Origin: Ceratorhiza oryzae-sativae
Lineage: Eukaryota; Basidiomycota; Agaricomycetes; Cantharellales; Ceratobasidiaceae
Direction: 5' to 3'
NCBI GenBank assembly: GCA_030998015.1
Contig: JARWMV010000243.1
Location: 558,001 to 622,000, forward strand
DNA: 64,000 nucleotides
In this document: positions 1 to 13,100 of the stretch, piece after piece
Numbering within the stretch: position 1 is the stretch's first letter
How the letters are laid out: the number at the start of each line of letters is the position of its first letter
Made by a program: the position numbers and the translations under genes
Notes under the pieces: model-generated
Seen by the model: the letters and a program-made list of their open reading frames with translations, nothing else
Told to the model about the DNA's origin: nothing
The model's database searches: none

Positions 1-3000
1 ATGGAATCTGGAGGGGGAGGGGGAGGGGGCGACAACTGGGGGCAAGGTGTGTATGTGGCTCGTTTGATAGGCATGTATTTGATGCCTGGGTAAAAAGGGC
101 TCAAGGCTTCGAACTTGATCACCGCGCATATACCCTGTTTGGAACTGCTGCACGGCGAGATTGAGGATGTTGCGTTGATCACATGAAAGGACCAAGCTGG
201 CGATCGAGTCGTCCAAACCTTAGTGCAGTAGATTATGTAATACTCTGGGGCGAAATAGAGTCGTGGTGTTGTGTGCATGGTTTGATCTGGCTGAAACTCT
301 TGGCTTTGCGAGGGAGAGTCGAGTGAATTTGGACGTGGTAAATCGTGTGGGGTAAGTTTTTTGTTCCCAGCACGGTGGCGCAGACTTAATCTGAGTCAAC
401 TCGTCTCACTCGGGTTGGTACTTTAGAATCCGAATATAAACTACGGACTTTGCCGTACATAGGCTGTTATGACGTCACCAAGTTGTGTCATATACGCGGT
501 CGAGGCAGCGCTTCAAGTTACGCTACGCATGTACGAATCTTGCATTCCAAATAGGCATCGCCGGCCAACCTAGAAATACAAAAAAAGCCTGTATATGCGT
601 CGCAATTATGACCTTAAACCAAGCATCCCCCCCTGGGTCCCAGAGGGACAATAGCCGCTGACCTGAATAACCTGACGAGTTGAGAGACTGCAGAGCAAAG
701 GACGTCGACTAGGAATGAGTCCTCACGAATTCTCGCGAATGTAACCTACCAAGCCGCTTCAGCGACTCTATGCACCCATTGATGAGCGACCAATGTGGTA
801 TTTGTATGGCGCCACGTGGACAGTTTATTGCAACCCAGGGTATATGGCATCGGACGAGATGGTGTAGCTAATTTCTCATCTTCGAAGAGAGGGAACCTAT
901 TTTATCCGTCCTCAAGTAAGTTCATTAGGATGAATATAAGTCATTAATTTGAGGTGAACTGGCAACGTAAAGGGGAGCGAGTGGGGCTCTTGATTTAATT
1001 ATAGGACCTTTTGGCCCGGGGATTTCGTAGCCTTCACAGCACCAAACCAGGTTGATGTTCGTTTCCCCTGGATAGCGGGCGAGATATTGTACAAAATACA
1101 TGTCCTTTTCTTGCTTGAGCTGGTCTGGCAGTGTAGATTCGACATGACGAAGCCATGGTCTATTGTGTCGATCACATTCTGGATTATGGCTTGAATATGC
1201 ATGAGAGCTCCATTCGATAAATAGGATATATTGCTTAGTACAATGTATACACATTCCACGTTAATATGATGGAAATGTACTGAGCACCAGGCCTTTAGGG
1301 AGGTGAGGGTAGAACGACTCGGGGAAGAGAAGGTGGCTACCAGCTTGGGGAATTTGGGGCTTCAAACGCCTGTACAATCCGAGCGCTTGATTATTCTGGA
1401 AACGTTGAAGGGTGGCTGACGCTTAGACAATCGAAAGATGGGTATTGTGGGCTAGATCAAGGAGTTCGTACAAACTATCAACTGTTTGCTGGACTCGAAT
1501 ACTATTGGAAGACATTTGGCTTCAAGAAGGGGTCGGGGTCGTTCTGGCGAGTCATGCAAAAGTGCCAAATGTCTCTCAACTCGGTACTTGGGTCAAAATG
1601 AAAGCGATGGACTCATCAATTCGACATTTGATATGCAAGCATGGCCATGCCAAGGATATCCCAGGAATGCCAAGCTGTGACTATGACCCAAATAGACTGT
1701 ATGCATGTTTCCAATGTCTCGATATGTGAGATGATAAACGTCAACACATGCAAACCAATCCCGACATCGCTGAAACTCTCACTTGGATCGAACGTGGCGT
1801 CACTGGCGGTGCCCCATGTCGTGCCAAGGTTCTCGGCTGGTTCTCGACCCTCTATTTTTGACTGCGCCGAGCCGTTTATCGGCCGAAAAGGGGAATAGGG
1901 GTGCGTTTTGTATGCACAGACCGACCACAACGTCATATCACTCTGCCGAAAATAGGTGCCAAGGCTGGTGAGAAAGGAGTGGGAATAATGGGCACGGACC
2001 ACTATTTAGGGGTATATTATGCTCACGGGGGGAAGGGTGACCGACCGCAACCTGCTCTCGACCACCACCCACCTTCCATATTCTCCGCCTATATGCCATA
2101 CTCAACTGACCCAAGCACCGGACAGCCGTCCAATGAGACGTCGCAGCGAGGTAGGTGACTACCAGTAATCGCTTGGCTCTCTCCAACTTGTCGTGCGTCC
2201 TGGTCACTGTCAGCCAAAGTCCGGCGTGACCAAGGCGGCGCTGTCGCCGCTACATTGTCTGTCTTTTTGCCTTTCTGCGTGTGGCCCGTAGGGGGTGTCT
2301 GATCACCACTACGAGCACACATCGTCTCTCGTTGCTCATTCTAAGCGCTCCGGCGCTCATCGCCATGTTTTATTTTTATTTTTATCTTCACCCCATCCTA
2401 CACACACCCGGATTGCGTTGGCAGTCAAACAAGCTCTGCCAAAAGCAAATTTGCTAGTTAGGGCTAGCTAGAGCCTTGGTTCTACCTAAGCAGAATTGAG
2501 GCTCGGGTAGCTCAGATTAGCACGGGCTACTGGCGTTCAGTCTGCTTAGGTAGAACCGGCATTTTGACCAGCCCTCAGTAGCGAATTGGATTTTGGCCGA
2601 GAGAGGAAGAGCGCGAACGATTGCTGACTGTATGTATCCTCCTTCCAGACCACCCCATTTCACGGCACGGGTCGCCAATTTCAACCCAGCTCAAAATGGT
2701 ACGCGTTTGCGTCTGGTACACTTATTCAGCACAAGTATGTGTATCAGATGGTAGTTCTTGATGCCAAGTGCTAACCCCTTTATCGGAAATTAGGCCATCA
2801 GAAATGATGGTGGTTTTTGACCTATAATCTGAATGAGAGCTTAGTGATCTGGTGCCCTGCCAGCTTCCAATCGATCTCTAGCATGCTGGCCCAGTACGCA
2901 GGTCCGAAGTTTCGGACGACCAGGCTCGAAAGTCGCTGACGCTTTTTCCCACATGAAAAAGTTGATTCTATGATAGGTGTGACTGGAACCCCCCCCCCCC

Positions 3001-3983
3001 ACTTTTCCTCTTTCTCATTCCTATCATTCCAGAATCCAACGTAGGTTACTGTTCAAAACACTCGTGGGAGCAAGGCCATATAACTGGACCGAATCTTGTT
3101 GCATTCAATCAAATCTAGTCTTCTTCTGTCGTTTCCCTTCTCCTATCCTTTTATTATGTCCCACACGGCTCAACTACCCCTCTGTCGGTACGTTTCCCCT
3201 CATTCTTTGGCATTGTGTTGCTCATACCAGCATTCGCAGTATTTTCCCCCTGCAAACAAAAGACCGGGCTGGCTCCTTTGCTAGTTTTTCGTTCACTGAG
3301 CCCTGCGTCGCATAGCGGCTGCCTGTCGTGGCCGGTGCAGGCTGATTACGGTAGTGCCAAAGCAGTCGCTGTAGGGGTCATGCGTCCAACGGGCTGCACT
3401 GAAGTGACCCGTGGCTGCCTAGCGCCCGTATCGTAGAGTGATTAGACAGACGAAGGGGGATAGGGGAGCGATCTATTTGTACAGAACACCTATGGCCATT
3501 TAAATGTAGTACTCGCAGGCGCTAGCTGCCTTGAATGTTGATGCATCCAACCGCCCCCGACGGCAGTATTAGGACTCGCGCATATGTGCATGGCAAACGG
3601 CCTTTGTTCATCCGCGAGAATGAAAAAACCACTCAGAAGCATCATTTGAACGAATGCAGAGGGTGACACAACGACGCAGACGAAGCTGCGAAGTTATTGG
3701 GATTGAGAGTGAAGAATTGAGTTCGGTGCTATTGACTAGGGATAGCTTATACAACGAGGCCTTCACTCACGTCCCGCTGGCGCAGGACGAAATCATCTGA
3801 CATAGCAGCAGGATATCGGCAACGAGGTATTCCGTTAACAGGAGGCCATTCGCCGGTGCCGAATTAGAATACTAGACATGATCGAAAAACGGAGGCGCGA
3901 CGATGATAGGAGAGTGCACCATGTTCTCCCATTTCTGTTTGATTTATAAAATGTATTGATGTATGATAAAGGACAGGAACTAA
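1..3983. other. Gene-poor left edge, no convincing gene
   Basis: No open reading frame here shows a recognisable family, a conserved motif or exon-like continuity. The longest frames are about 100-130 codons, overlap on opposite strands and carry stop-dense flanks. A minus-strand frame at 925-1254 has an ordinary amino-acid composition but nothing recognisable and is overlapped by another minus-strand frame. A purine-rich G tract sits at 10-30 and a run of 12 C at 2989-3000. A fold-back element lies at 2438-2597 and is listed separately. The stretch reads as intergenic or decayed DNA. Confidence 0.5.
2438..2597. repeat. Fold-back (MITE-like) element
   Basis: A perfect 17-bp inverted repeat is visible: the arm at 2478-2494 is the reverse complement of 2541-2557. 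Outside it, 2438-2465 and 2570-2597 are also reverse complements of each other at roughly 80 percent identity by eye. The whole 160 bp can fold into one long hairpin with a loop of about 46 nt. There is no coding capacity and no certain target-site duplication. This is the shape of a miniature inverted-repeat element or a transcribed hairpin; which of the two cannot be told from one copy. Confidence 0.6.
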
Positions 3984-5875
3984 TCAGGATACAGGCACCT
4001 AAATGTGAATAGTGTTAGACTTGGAGAAATTCATCGCATTATATACGTACCATCAGCCGATCGACATCAGCGACATATCCATCTCCTGATTTCGAAATAA
4101 CCACCGTATTAGAAGTACCACTGTTGAGATTAACATGTACGACACTTGATCCCGGTGTTTGGCCATCAGACGTCGGCAAAAATGCAATAGTTTGCGACAC
4201 GCCGTTGACGGTGACAGTTCCATAGCGTTGAGCCGAATCGCCGTTCTGGAATTTATCAGTTTGTGTTCCTTTGTAAGCGCCGGGTTTGTTACTTACTTCA
4301 TGCTTGATACGAAGAGTCGTACGAGTGCTAGCATTGCTCCCAACGTTGTTGAATGTTAAAACGCCATTTCCACTGCCCCCAAGATATCCAACAGCGGAAC
4401 CGCCAGAGCACCCTACATGCGTAACTAAATAAGTATAAGTGTTTCGTAATGGGAGGGAAAACTTGCCTGAGCAAGATACAACTACGGCAGCACCGCTCCT
4501 TGATGCGTTTTCACCCTCATACCAGTTCTCACTTGGACCTGCGGTCATAGAGCCACTGTTCACGTCAATAACCCAGTTGAGATAGTTGTTCGGTAGACTG
4601 AGAGTCGTGCCGGAGACGCTCAGAGGAAGCCAAATATAGCTGCTGCGCATAAGGTTATTGCTGAACCAACGGTCTTAAGGACAGTAAGCAATTTAAACCT
4701 GGCTTTGACACAGGGTTGTCTAGCACATACCACCCATGTACATAAAGTTGTTTCCAACCTGAAGCACGAAAGTTGTTTGGCTATCGTAGGTGCGGGTCCC
4801 AGAAGGAGCGAATGTCTAGAAGTGATTTGTAAACTGAGTGCACGAATCGAGGGGTCAATTGGGCGCAAACCTTCCAAGATGACCATGGCCCAGACAACGA
4901 CGTGCTCGTAGAATACATATTGTCGTTAGTATCCCAGCCTTAAGAGGAGCGTTAAAGCGTGACATCTGGGCAACGTGTAGTGTAGTCGGACTAACCTGTG
5001 AGTTGCGACGCGAGCATAAAATATACACCATTCGACTTGAACACTGCGGGTGACTCGTATTTTTGAGACCAGGTATATACGTTTGAGGTTACGGAGAGGT
5101 AATCTGACGATAATTTATTGATACGAAGTCCGTTTGCCCTCTAGAGCCAAATGTCAGCATCTAGAAATTTGAATAAAAATATACATACGTCTTCCGTCAG
5201 GAGGTATGCCTGTCCATCAGCGTCTTTATATAAGCCCATGTCACGGCTCTGGAACCCAAGGGGTTGGAAGCTGCCTCGATAGCTATAGGTTCCGCACACA
5301 GAGGACCCGGTTGCGACTCCGACTTTGGCCTCGCCGTAATTTGAACTATCGATATGCATGTACATAACGTACTGCTTTGTCGAGTCATTGTAAATAACCT
5401 GGGTGTGTACGCGTGAGACGTTTAGTGTGTAAAGCTCCCAAGATCATACTTGAGGCATACTTTCGGACGCTCCACAACACGATTTGGACCCAAATCACCA
5501 CTCCCCTGCAGAGTTAAAAGCGCCCCAACATATTTCCATTCGACCAGGTTTGTAGAAGAGTAACAGTTGACGCTTTGGTATGATCCTCCCTGAGTATTCC
5601 GTAAATCAACCGATCGATTTAAGGGCCAGCTCATCGACCTACGTTCAGCTTGTTCTCGCCGATCCAGTAGTATGTGCTCCCCACTTTGATAATTCCTCCG
5701 CCGTGTGCTTGAACATGCTGGTTAGTGCCAGCCTATTGCAAAATATCAATAGATGCGCCGAATGAGGGGCAAATGCACTAACAGCGGTCCAGGTAGCCCC
5801 TGGGACGATCTGCAAGCTTGCGGCGACCAGCTGAAGCGAGGCCAAGATCAACCCGGAGGAAAGCCAAAACATCAT
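3984..5875 (-). CDS. Secreted exo-beta-1,3-galactanase, GH43 with CBM35
   Basis: Predicted to release galactose from beta-1,3-galactan side chains of arabinogalactan proteins outside the cell. The start at 5875 opens a signal peptide (MMFWLSSGLILASL...). Seven or so exons then give the GH43 subfamily-24 landmarks in order: VERPKV (about 5465), the SRDMGLYKD block (about 5240), a Glu in YESPAVFK (codon 5054-5056) matching the family's catalytic acid, and YDSQTTF, whose Gln (codon 4777-4779) matches the unusual catalytic Gln known from the Phanerochaete enzyme. A CBM35 beta-sandwich with GGSAVGYLGG and ADVDRLMV ends the protein. A 52-nt intron (4050-3999) is inferred at the very 3' end because it restores the usual CBM35 ending VDR..VP; without it the stop would be at 4039. 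Domain order and size match the known two-domain enzymes. Family assignment is secure. Confidence 0.9.
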
Positions 5876-6423
5876 GGAATAGACAAATTCCGCAGAGGGC
5901 GAGTGAACCGCCAACGGAACTTTATAGAATATCCAAGCCTCACATAATACCTCCTTCTCTCGACTGGCGCGGAGGTATCTACCCAGGGGGTAACGATATT
6001 CCTCGCGCTGCTATGGCACACCCATTCTAAGAATGATCCGGGTACTGTGCTAGTCACATCTAGACACGAAGAGCGGGGATGGTGTTAGGAACTGTCGGAA
6101 GAACGCCTCGAATGTGCACAACCTCGTGACGAGACGCATGACAAACGTGAACTGAGCACAAGTTCAGGAAGAATCATGGACAAATACGGATCCGGGAAGA
6201 CTTGGGTTGTCGGCGCGCTTATTGGAGACTCGGCGGTTCTACGGATAGGTAGGTGAAACCGCTGACTGGCTGGCACAACTTGCCGAATTCTCGGCGATAG
6301 TTCAGCCAAACCTCCATAAGATGCGTTCAGACCGAGCTTAAGAATCTAGTCATTCCAGTGTGCTGAAATGGTTTGTGCCGGGATAGTAATTCAAGGGCAG
6401 CACATACATATATTATGATACTG
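5876..6423. other. Intergenic, GH43 promoter side
   Basis: This stretch lies between the start of the GH43 gene and the stop of the SURF6 gene, both on the minus strand. It should hold the GH43 promoter and the SURF6 3' untranslated region. I see no open frame with coding character and no clear repeat. Confidence 0.5.
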
Positions 6424-7800
6424 CTACTTTCCGACCTTTCCTGTGCTCTTCTTCGCACCAAAAGTTCGCTTGCCCTCAAAACCGGGTCGTGCCTTATCGG
6501 CCTTCGGTTTAATACCCTTGCGAGCGTCGTTCCGCCTCTCGTTCCGTTGAGCAATGTTGTCAGCCCTTTTCTTTTGTTTTGCGGCCATGTTGGCGGCCAG
6601 TGTCTCTTTCCTCTTGTTCCTATACGAATGTCAAGAGGTTTTATAAGGCCAATCCATAAAGGAGCACTTACCATTCAAGTTTACTCTTCAGCTTCTCCTT
6701 CTCCTTCCGTTTGACGGCCTTCTTGAGACGAGTGGCGTCATCGTGTATCTTCCCGCCTTCCGCTCGGATCTCTGCCTTGTCCCATCGGGAACGTTCTTCA
6801 ACTGCTTCCTCTTCTCAGCGGGCATAGAAGCAAGTTTTTCGTTACGAGACACGATTTGGTTAAGTGCAGAGCGAGGGTCAGCGGCAGTAGAGTATTTCCT
6901 GGCTTTGGACGACCCGCCAACAGATGGTACAGACGAAAACGCGACGTTTGTAGTACCACTTCCAACTCCATTGGGTACTGGGTCGGGCACAATCAATTGG
7001 GTCTAGAGTCACCATTAGACATATCATGCGAAGACAGCTCGTTGAATACGGACCTTGACCTGATGGCCTTTCTCCTTATCCTGCCCTGCTCCCTTCTTGA
7101 CTTTCTCGGCTACTTCCTTTTTCTTTCGCTCGCGTGTAGCTTGGCGTCGATTCTCTCGGAGTAGACTACGTTTCCTCCGCTGCTCCTCTAACAGTTCATC
7201 CCGACTCCCGGGTTCTCCAGTAGGGGCACCCCGATCCCGCTTAAGACTATTGATTCGAGCATGAAGTTTGGAACGGACTGTATCGATGCTTTCGTATGGT
7301 TGCAGCGGTTCAGGGACTGGCGCATCATCGTTGTCGGGTTCAGAGCCGTCAGACAGATCCGCCATGTCTACATCTGGATCGTCCGAACCGTCCAAATCGA
7401 CTGTTGCCTTTTGTTTCCCCTTTTGTTTAGAAGATAAGGAATCCTTCTGGAGTTCGAGGACGGTTTTGTTGTTGGCAGGATCGAGCTTTGAAACGGCTTG
7501 GTAAACAAGTCAACCCAGAAAGACTAAAGATTAAACTCACCTTGTCCCTTCTCGCTTTCTTAGTTGCCTCCTTTATAGCCTGTTTAGGTGCAGATTGCTT
7601 CTTTTTGTTCTTTTGATATTTGGAACCAGCCTATGCAGCACAAGGTCATGAGCGGATCAAAATTGAAGACGAAAACAAACATCGTCGTTTGATTCTTGAA
7701 TTAAATAGTATTTTGCGGGTATGAGCTGGAGTAAGTTCTCAAATACTTGATTGTGCCTCTCGAGGCTGGCGAGAAGCTCGTTCGTTGGAGTGATAGGCAT
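6424..7800 (-). CDS. RRP14: SURF6/Rrp14-family ribosome biogenesis protein
   Basis: Nucleolar protein needed for pre-rRNA processing and ribosomal subunit assembly in the characterised members. The start at 7800 gives the family's N-terminal helix ([11 protein letters not shown]). It is followed by a Lys-rich stretch, an acidic segment ([13 protein letters not shown]) and the SURF6 core, with the KLHARI element and long basic runs such as [21 protein letters not shown]. The C terminus ([24 protein letters not shown]) is typical of the family. Five or six exons are joined by short GT-AG introns. The neighbour on the other side is a divergently transcribed phosphatase, 820 bp away. The very basic, charged composition fits an RNA-binding nucleolar factor. 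Confidence in the family is high; exon edges were read by eye. Confidence 0.87.
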
Positions 7801-8620
7801 GATGGCCGGCGTGTCCAGAACTTTTGTGTGGCAGACGCTCATATTTGCCCCGATTTGCCATGCTTGTCACATGACTTGTTCTCACACCCGCCGAAGATCT
7901 ATGGTATAGCCTTAGAATCTATCTCAAGCCGTCTCATTGGATTAGGCTCCTACATCTCACCTCAAATCCGGGGCCTGGTGTCGCTTGTGCTAGATTGTGC
8001 ACCTATTTGCCAAATGGGATTGCTCGCAAAGTGCCGTCCATCAACGGACTTGCTTTCTTGTGCAAGGCTCTAAATCTCCCTCAGTTGATTCCCTTGTTTA
8101 ATCATAAGCCTGTTTTATGTGATCCTTGAATACCAAAGTCACTTGGTAATTACATACTCTGATTATTCCTCAGACAAGAGGGGCTCCTTGGTCGAATTCT
8201 GGCACCAGAGTGAGCACGTTGGTGACCCTCCACCTTTAAATGGTGATTCATGGATAGGACACTGGCCTTGGAGGGTGAGAATGGCCATGTTGTCCTATTT
8301 TCCAGATACTCGTTTCTGAAAAATTTAACCTGGGTCAATCGTGTCGTATAATCGGGCCTTGTGGGCGGCAAGCTTTACACGGAGGTGCAGGCGATACCCA
8401 CTCAAAGACAGGCAAACTCGAGGGGGGTATTTGTATTGACATGTTTAGGCTTCAGGCTCACAGCAGATATTCTCACGCTACCCAACCCACTTCCCTCTCT
8501 ACGACCACACAGAGTATTGCTTGCGCAACATATAGAGCTCTATAGATCTTATTACGACATTAGCCAGCGCATTTATTCGCTTTCATTTGGGGAATTTCAC
8601 TATAATATTAAACAATAGGC
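7801..8620. other. Divergent promoter region
   Basis: An 820-bp gap between two divergently transcribed genes (SURF6-like on minus, PHO13-like on plus). Short frames on both strands here show no family features. I see no repeat. Confidence 0.5.
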
Positions 8621-9815
8621 ATGTCTTCGAAACCAACCACTCCCGCTGAGTTACAGGCGGTCGTGGACGCATACGACACCTTCATGTTCGACTGCGATGG
8701 AGTTCTTTGGCACGGAGACCATCTAATTCCTGGAACCATTGAGGTATTAGCATATCTCAGGAGCCAGAGTTAGTGTCTTCGTTGCTTCTACCTGCCTGGT
8801 ATATCTGCCAACTACTCGATGATTATAGAGAAGAATATCATCTTCGTTACGAACAACGCAACCAAGTCCCGGCGGAGCTACAAGGGAAAATTCGATAAGC
8901 TCGGTGTCCAGGCCGAGGTGGTGAGTGCTTCTTTTTTGTTGAAACCACTCGTCGCGACATAGATCTGATCGTAGTTTCTGACAGGATGAAATCTTTGGTT
9001 CCGCATTTGCCGCGGCCGTATATCTTTCTTCAGTAATCAAGCTTCCCAAGGATAAAAAAGTATACGTTATCGGAATGAAGGGCCTCGAGGAAGAGTTGGC
9101 AGAAGAAGGGATATCATACCTGGGTGGAACAGTATGTTGCGAAAAGAAATACAAGTATTTTTATCACTGACTGACACGATCACCCAGGACCCAGCGGACA
9201 ACACCCTCCAGCCTTTCAACCTTCCATTTGAACCAGATCCGGCAGTAGCTGCCGTCGTATGCGGACTTGACACTTCAATCAACTATACGAAACTATCAAA
9301 AGCGTTCCAATACCTCACACGGAATGAAGGATGCTTATTTATCGCTACCAACGAAGATAGCACCTATCCCACTAATGGGGGCCTCTTGCCTGGAGCAGGA
9401 TCCGTTAGTGCACCTCTTCGATATTCTCTGAAACGGGATCCCATTTCCACTGGAAAGCCTCATGCGACAATGTTGGATTGTGTTAAAGCGAAGTGTGTCC
9501 CATCCCCTTCGCCCGTTGGGTTTGTCTAATCGCTTGTAGGCACAATTATGATCCCAAGCGAACCATTATGATCGGGGATCGATTGGACACCGACATTCAG
9601 TTTGGCAAGAATGGCGGCCTCGACACTCTCTTGGTCCTTTCGGGTAAGTCGCTTCCGTGGGCAAAGTTGTATAGGATATAACATATCTCGCACATCTCGC
9701 GCGTTCAGGTGTAGTGCAACAATCGGACATATCTGGGCCCAACGCATCTCCAATCGTTCCGGACTACGTCGTGAATTCGCTTGGCGACTTTGCAGTATTG
9801 GCAAAGCAGAACTGA
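8621..9815 (+). CDS. PHO13: PHO13-like HAD phosphatase (4-nitrophenylphosphatase / phosphoglycolate phosphatase)
   Basis: Member of the HAD superfamily, type IIA. Characterised relatives hydrolyse 2-phosphoglycolate and other toxic side products of glycolysis in the cytosol. All HAD motifs are visible: motif I FDCDGVLW (Asp nucleophile, residues about 22-29), motif II VTNNAT, the motif III lysine in STGKPHATM, and motif [14 protein letters not shown]. The C terminus ([15 protein letters not shown]) closes about 305 residues, the usual length. Exons are joined by GT-AG introns, for example after RSQ near 8770, after AEV near 8920 and after KAK near 9493. The start follows a short A-rich leader. 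Substrate cannot be told from sequence alone. Confidence 0.92.
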
Positions 9816-10162
9816 TATTTATGTGGTCCCATACGTGTGCGATTTGAAACATAGAAAATCCCAGTTATATTAAATCACGAAATGTCTATAGAAAGCCAGA
9901 AGTCCATCGGGGAGAGTAAGCAAAGCCGAGTCCTATGGAAGCAAAGAACGACGTGATGGAGACCATTACACATATATGCAAATGCGTGAGAGGAAAACAA
10001 GTGATTGTTCGGGCGACGAGACGATATAGTCGAATGTAAGATGATAGGAGGAGAAACGATCGGAGTCCGCACTCAATACTAGCGGGATGCACAGAAAGAA
10101 ACAAAGGAATGGTGATTCAAACACTTTCTCAATTTCCTTGCGGTATATCGATAGAGTCAGCA
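9816..10162. other. Convergent 3' intergenic
   Basis: A 347-bp gap between the stops of two converging genes. It should hold both 3' untranslated regions and polyadenylation sites. No further feature seen. Confidence 0.5.
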
Positions 10163-13100
10163 CTACAGCCGAGGTGGCGATCCTCCAGACTGTTCTCGTG
10201 CGGTCTTCGCAGCGACTTCCCGCTCGATCACCGAGTTGATCAAGTCCTTCTTGGCAGCCAGGCTCACACCAAACACATTCTCGAGCTGTGTTCGAACAGT
10301 GCGCTTGGTGACCTGACTCATGTCCGCATCCCGTAATATGTCCTGCACACCACGCTCCAGCTCCAGATCACTGGGCCCGTCACCTGAGAACATATGGCTA
10401 GGCATGTCGAGGTAGTTGGTTACTGGGCGCGACATGGTTGACTGAGCATAAGGTCGGCTGCCAACAGGAGTTCCACGCCCACCAGACCCTGGTGCACCGT
10501 ACGCGGGCGCAGGGAGATACATACCACCCTGCGAGGGCGCCGGTGAATAGGCACGGGACATCGGGGCCTCGTAGAACGTCTCACGGCCATATGCGGATTG
10601 AGACTGCGCATCCCACGGGATATCCTTCTTGGGTGGTGGCACCCATGATCCAATTGAGTGATTTGATTCCTTGTCCCAAAGTTCGTTTTCCTGCAAAAGT
10701 TGTTAGCGAGTAATGGATATAAAACAGCCGAAAACATACGTAATCCGACCAAGTCTTCAACGGAATCGAGCGTGGGTCGAATTTACCCTCATCCTAAGCG
10801 AAACATTCAGATAAAGTTCCAAGGTCAGCAGCAATGCACATACGTGTACAATCATCTTCTTGTTTCCTTCACCAACAACCAGACGAGTGGAACCCCACGA
10901 GAAGTCGTCCATCTTCCAGAATGAGTAGAGCGGCAGCAAGAACGAGAAGGCAGGGATTGCAAGGATGTAGAAGATCATCCAGCCAACCATGTCCCACTTG
11001 CGACGGAAGATGAAGATCAACGCTTGTAGACCATAGATCGCAGCAAGCATGATGAGGGAAAGTGTTGGTATAGCCTTTCCTTCACCAACGACAAGGTAGA
11101 CCAGGTAAACAATCTGTTTGCAAGTTAGCCAAATGTTAGATGCTAACGACTGAGGGTACGTACGTAGGCTACGGTGACCGGCTGGGTGAGCGTCGAGAAC
11201 AGATCGATAAACACAATGAATCGCATAGAGAAACAGCAGAACCCGCAAAGGCGATCCAAGAACACCAGCTCGGCCAAGTTGTGGATGGTCGAGTTGATCC
11301 AGCGACGACGTTGAGAGAGCAAGACGGACCACTCGTCGGGTGCGACAGTGTATGCATGAGCGTCCCGCACGAATTGGGTCTTGTAGTTTGCAAAGTGCTT
11401 GAGCAAGAGCGTCGTGAGGTATCGATCTTCACCAAGATGGAGCAAGTTCTTCATATGCAGAGTGTCAACACGGTTCTCTGAGTAGTCGTCGATGATCGGC
11501 TGAGCAATGAAAAGTGGCTTGTGGGTGTCGGGCGAGCGGAGGCGATACATAGTGAAACAACCGGGCAAACAAGTCACAGAGCCGAACAAGCTTTCGAACG
11601 CCTTGGCCAAGTGATGGGAAATAAAGTACTCGTAGACCTGCATCATCGTAATAATCGATTGCTTTGCATTGGCGATGGATGTTTCTCCACAAACACCCAG
11701 TAGCTTCTTGTCGTGAATCATACTAGATGATTGATTAGTCACCTGTCACAAAACGGGGACCAGCACTTACGCAGAAACCAAGCGATTGAGCGACATAGGT
11801 TCAACGGTCGTGTCAGCGTCCACCATGAGAACGTATTCGTAGAAAGTTGGGTTGACACCAATAACGTTCTTGATCTGGTGATACATCTCTAGCTCTAGGG
11901 GGTTCATTGGCGAGTTGAAGTGGACCTGTGGTATTCATCAGTAACGCCGCGCCGCGAAATATTCCCGTAGACTTGCCTTGTTCAAGAAGTGCATCAACAC
12001 CATTTGTGAATCACGCTTGCCACGATTTCCGGGTCGGCTGCGTTCGGTCGGCTTGCCAACCTTGGCCACCACGAGATACGGCACGACGTGTCCTTCACAT
12101 TCGTACAAACCAGACCAGACCTTGCCCATATTGTGCTGCTTCGCGCCATCTCCAAGACTGAGGAACGAGAGCGGCTCGGGGTCCATGTTGGGATCCGCAC
12201 CAAGAATATCGAGCGCGATGCGAGGTGTAGGCCGGTCGTTTCCGCTACCGACGATCATACCGTCGCAAACGACAAACAACAACTTGCGCTTGTCATCATA
12301 TCGGAGCTTGGCAAGCGAATCGATGGTACGGCGGAGAGATTCCTCGCCTTCGGTATAACACGGCACCTGGCAGATGACGAACCGGTCGTGATCTTCGGGC
12401 GCACGGGGGGCACCAAAGTGCAGTGCAGCAATAAACTTGAATCCAATGATCGACACCATGAAAATCGAGAGGGCGAGCAAGATGTTGGTAGCGAACAAAC
12501 ACTGCGGAGAGTTACGGTGGTCGACCTTGCCGATGAGGAACAGGTTGCGGAGACAGGTGCGCTGGCGTGTAAGTACATCATCCGAGAGACCAAGGCTATT
12601 GATGATTTTCGAGACGTCTTGGCCAGAGTACTGATTGAACATGTTGATGATCTCCTGGGACATAAAGTTGACGTCCACACCCTGAGGCGCCTGCTGACCT
12701 TCAGGAGCACGTCGTCCGGGCGAGAATCCAGTCATTTCGTACACCATATTGTCAATGATAACGACCGCACGCCTGTTTCGCGCCATGTTCTTGATCTCGT
12801 TCGGCTGGTAGCCCATAAAGCCCTTTCGATAGCGGTACCGCATTTGAGCCATTGTCTCGAAATACCAATCTCCACGAGGGTCGTTGGTAAACGCACGGAA
12901 GTCATGGTACTTGGCATCGACAATCGAAGTCTGATTGGCCGAATCAAGAATGACCCAAGGGCTGACCGATCCTGTAACACCATTGCACAGAGCGCTGACC
13001 TATAGCACAATATGTTAGCAAACTCATTCATCTGGCTGGTGAGCCAACCCACCTGCACAGGGAACAACTTGGTCACATCCGTACCGCCATACGATTTAAC

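Noticed and set aside
1616..2002. Minus-strand frame of 128 codons near the left edge
   Set aside because: Overlapped by three plus-strand frames of similar length and without any recognisable sequence pattern.
12088..13005. Plus-strand open frame of 305 codons
   Set aside because: It lies antisense to the conserved chitin synthase core; its composition follows from codon use of the opposite strand and no family is visible.
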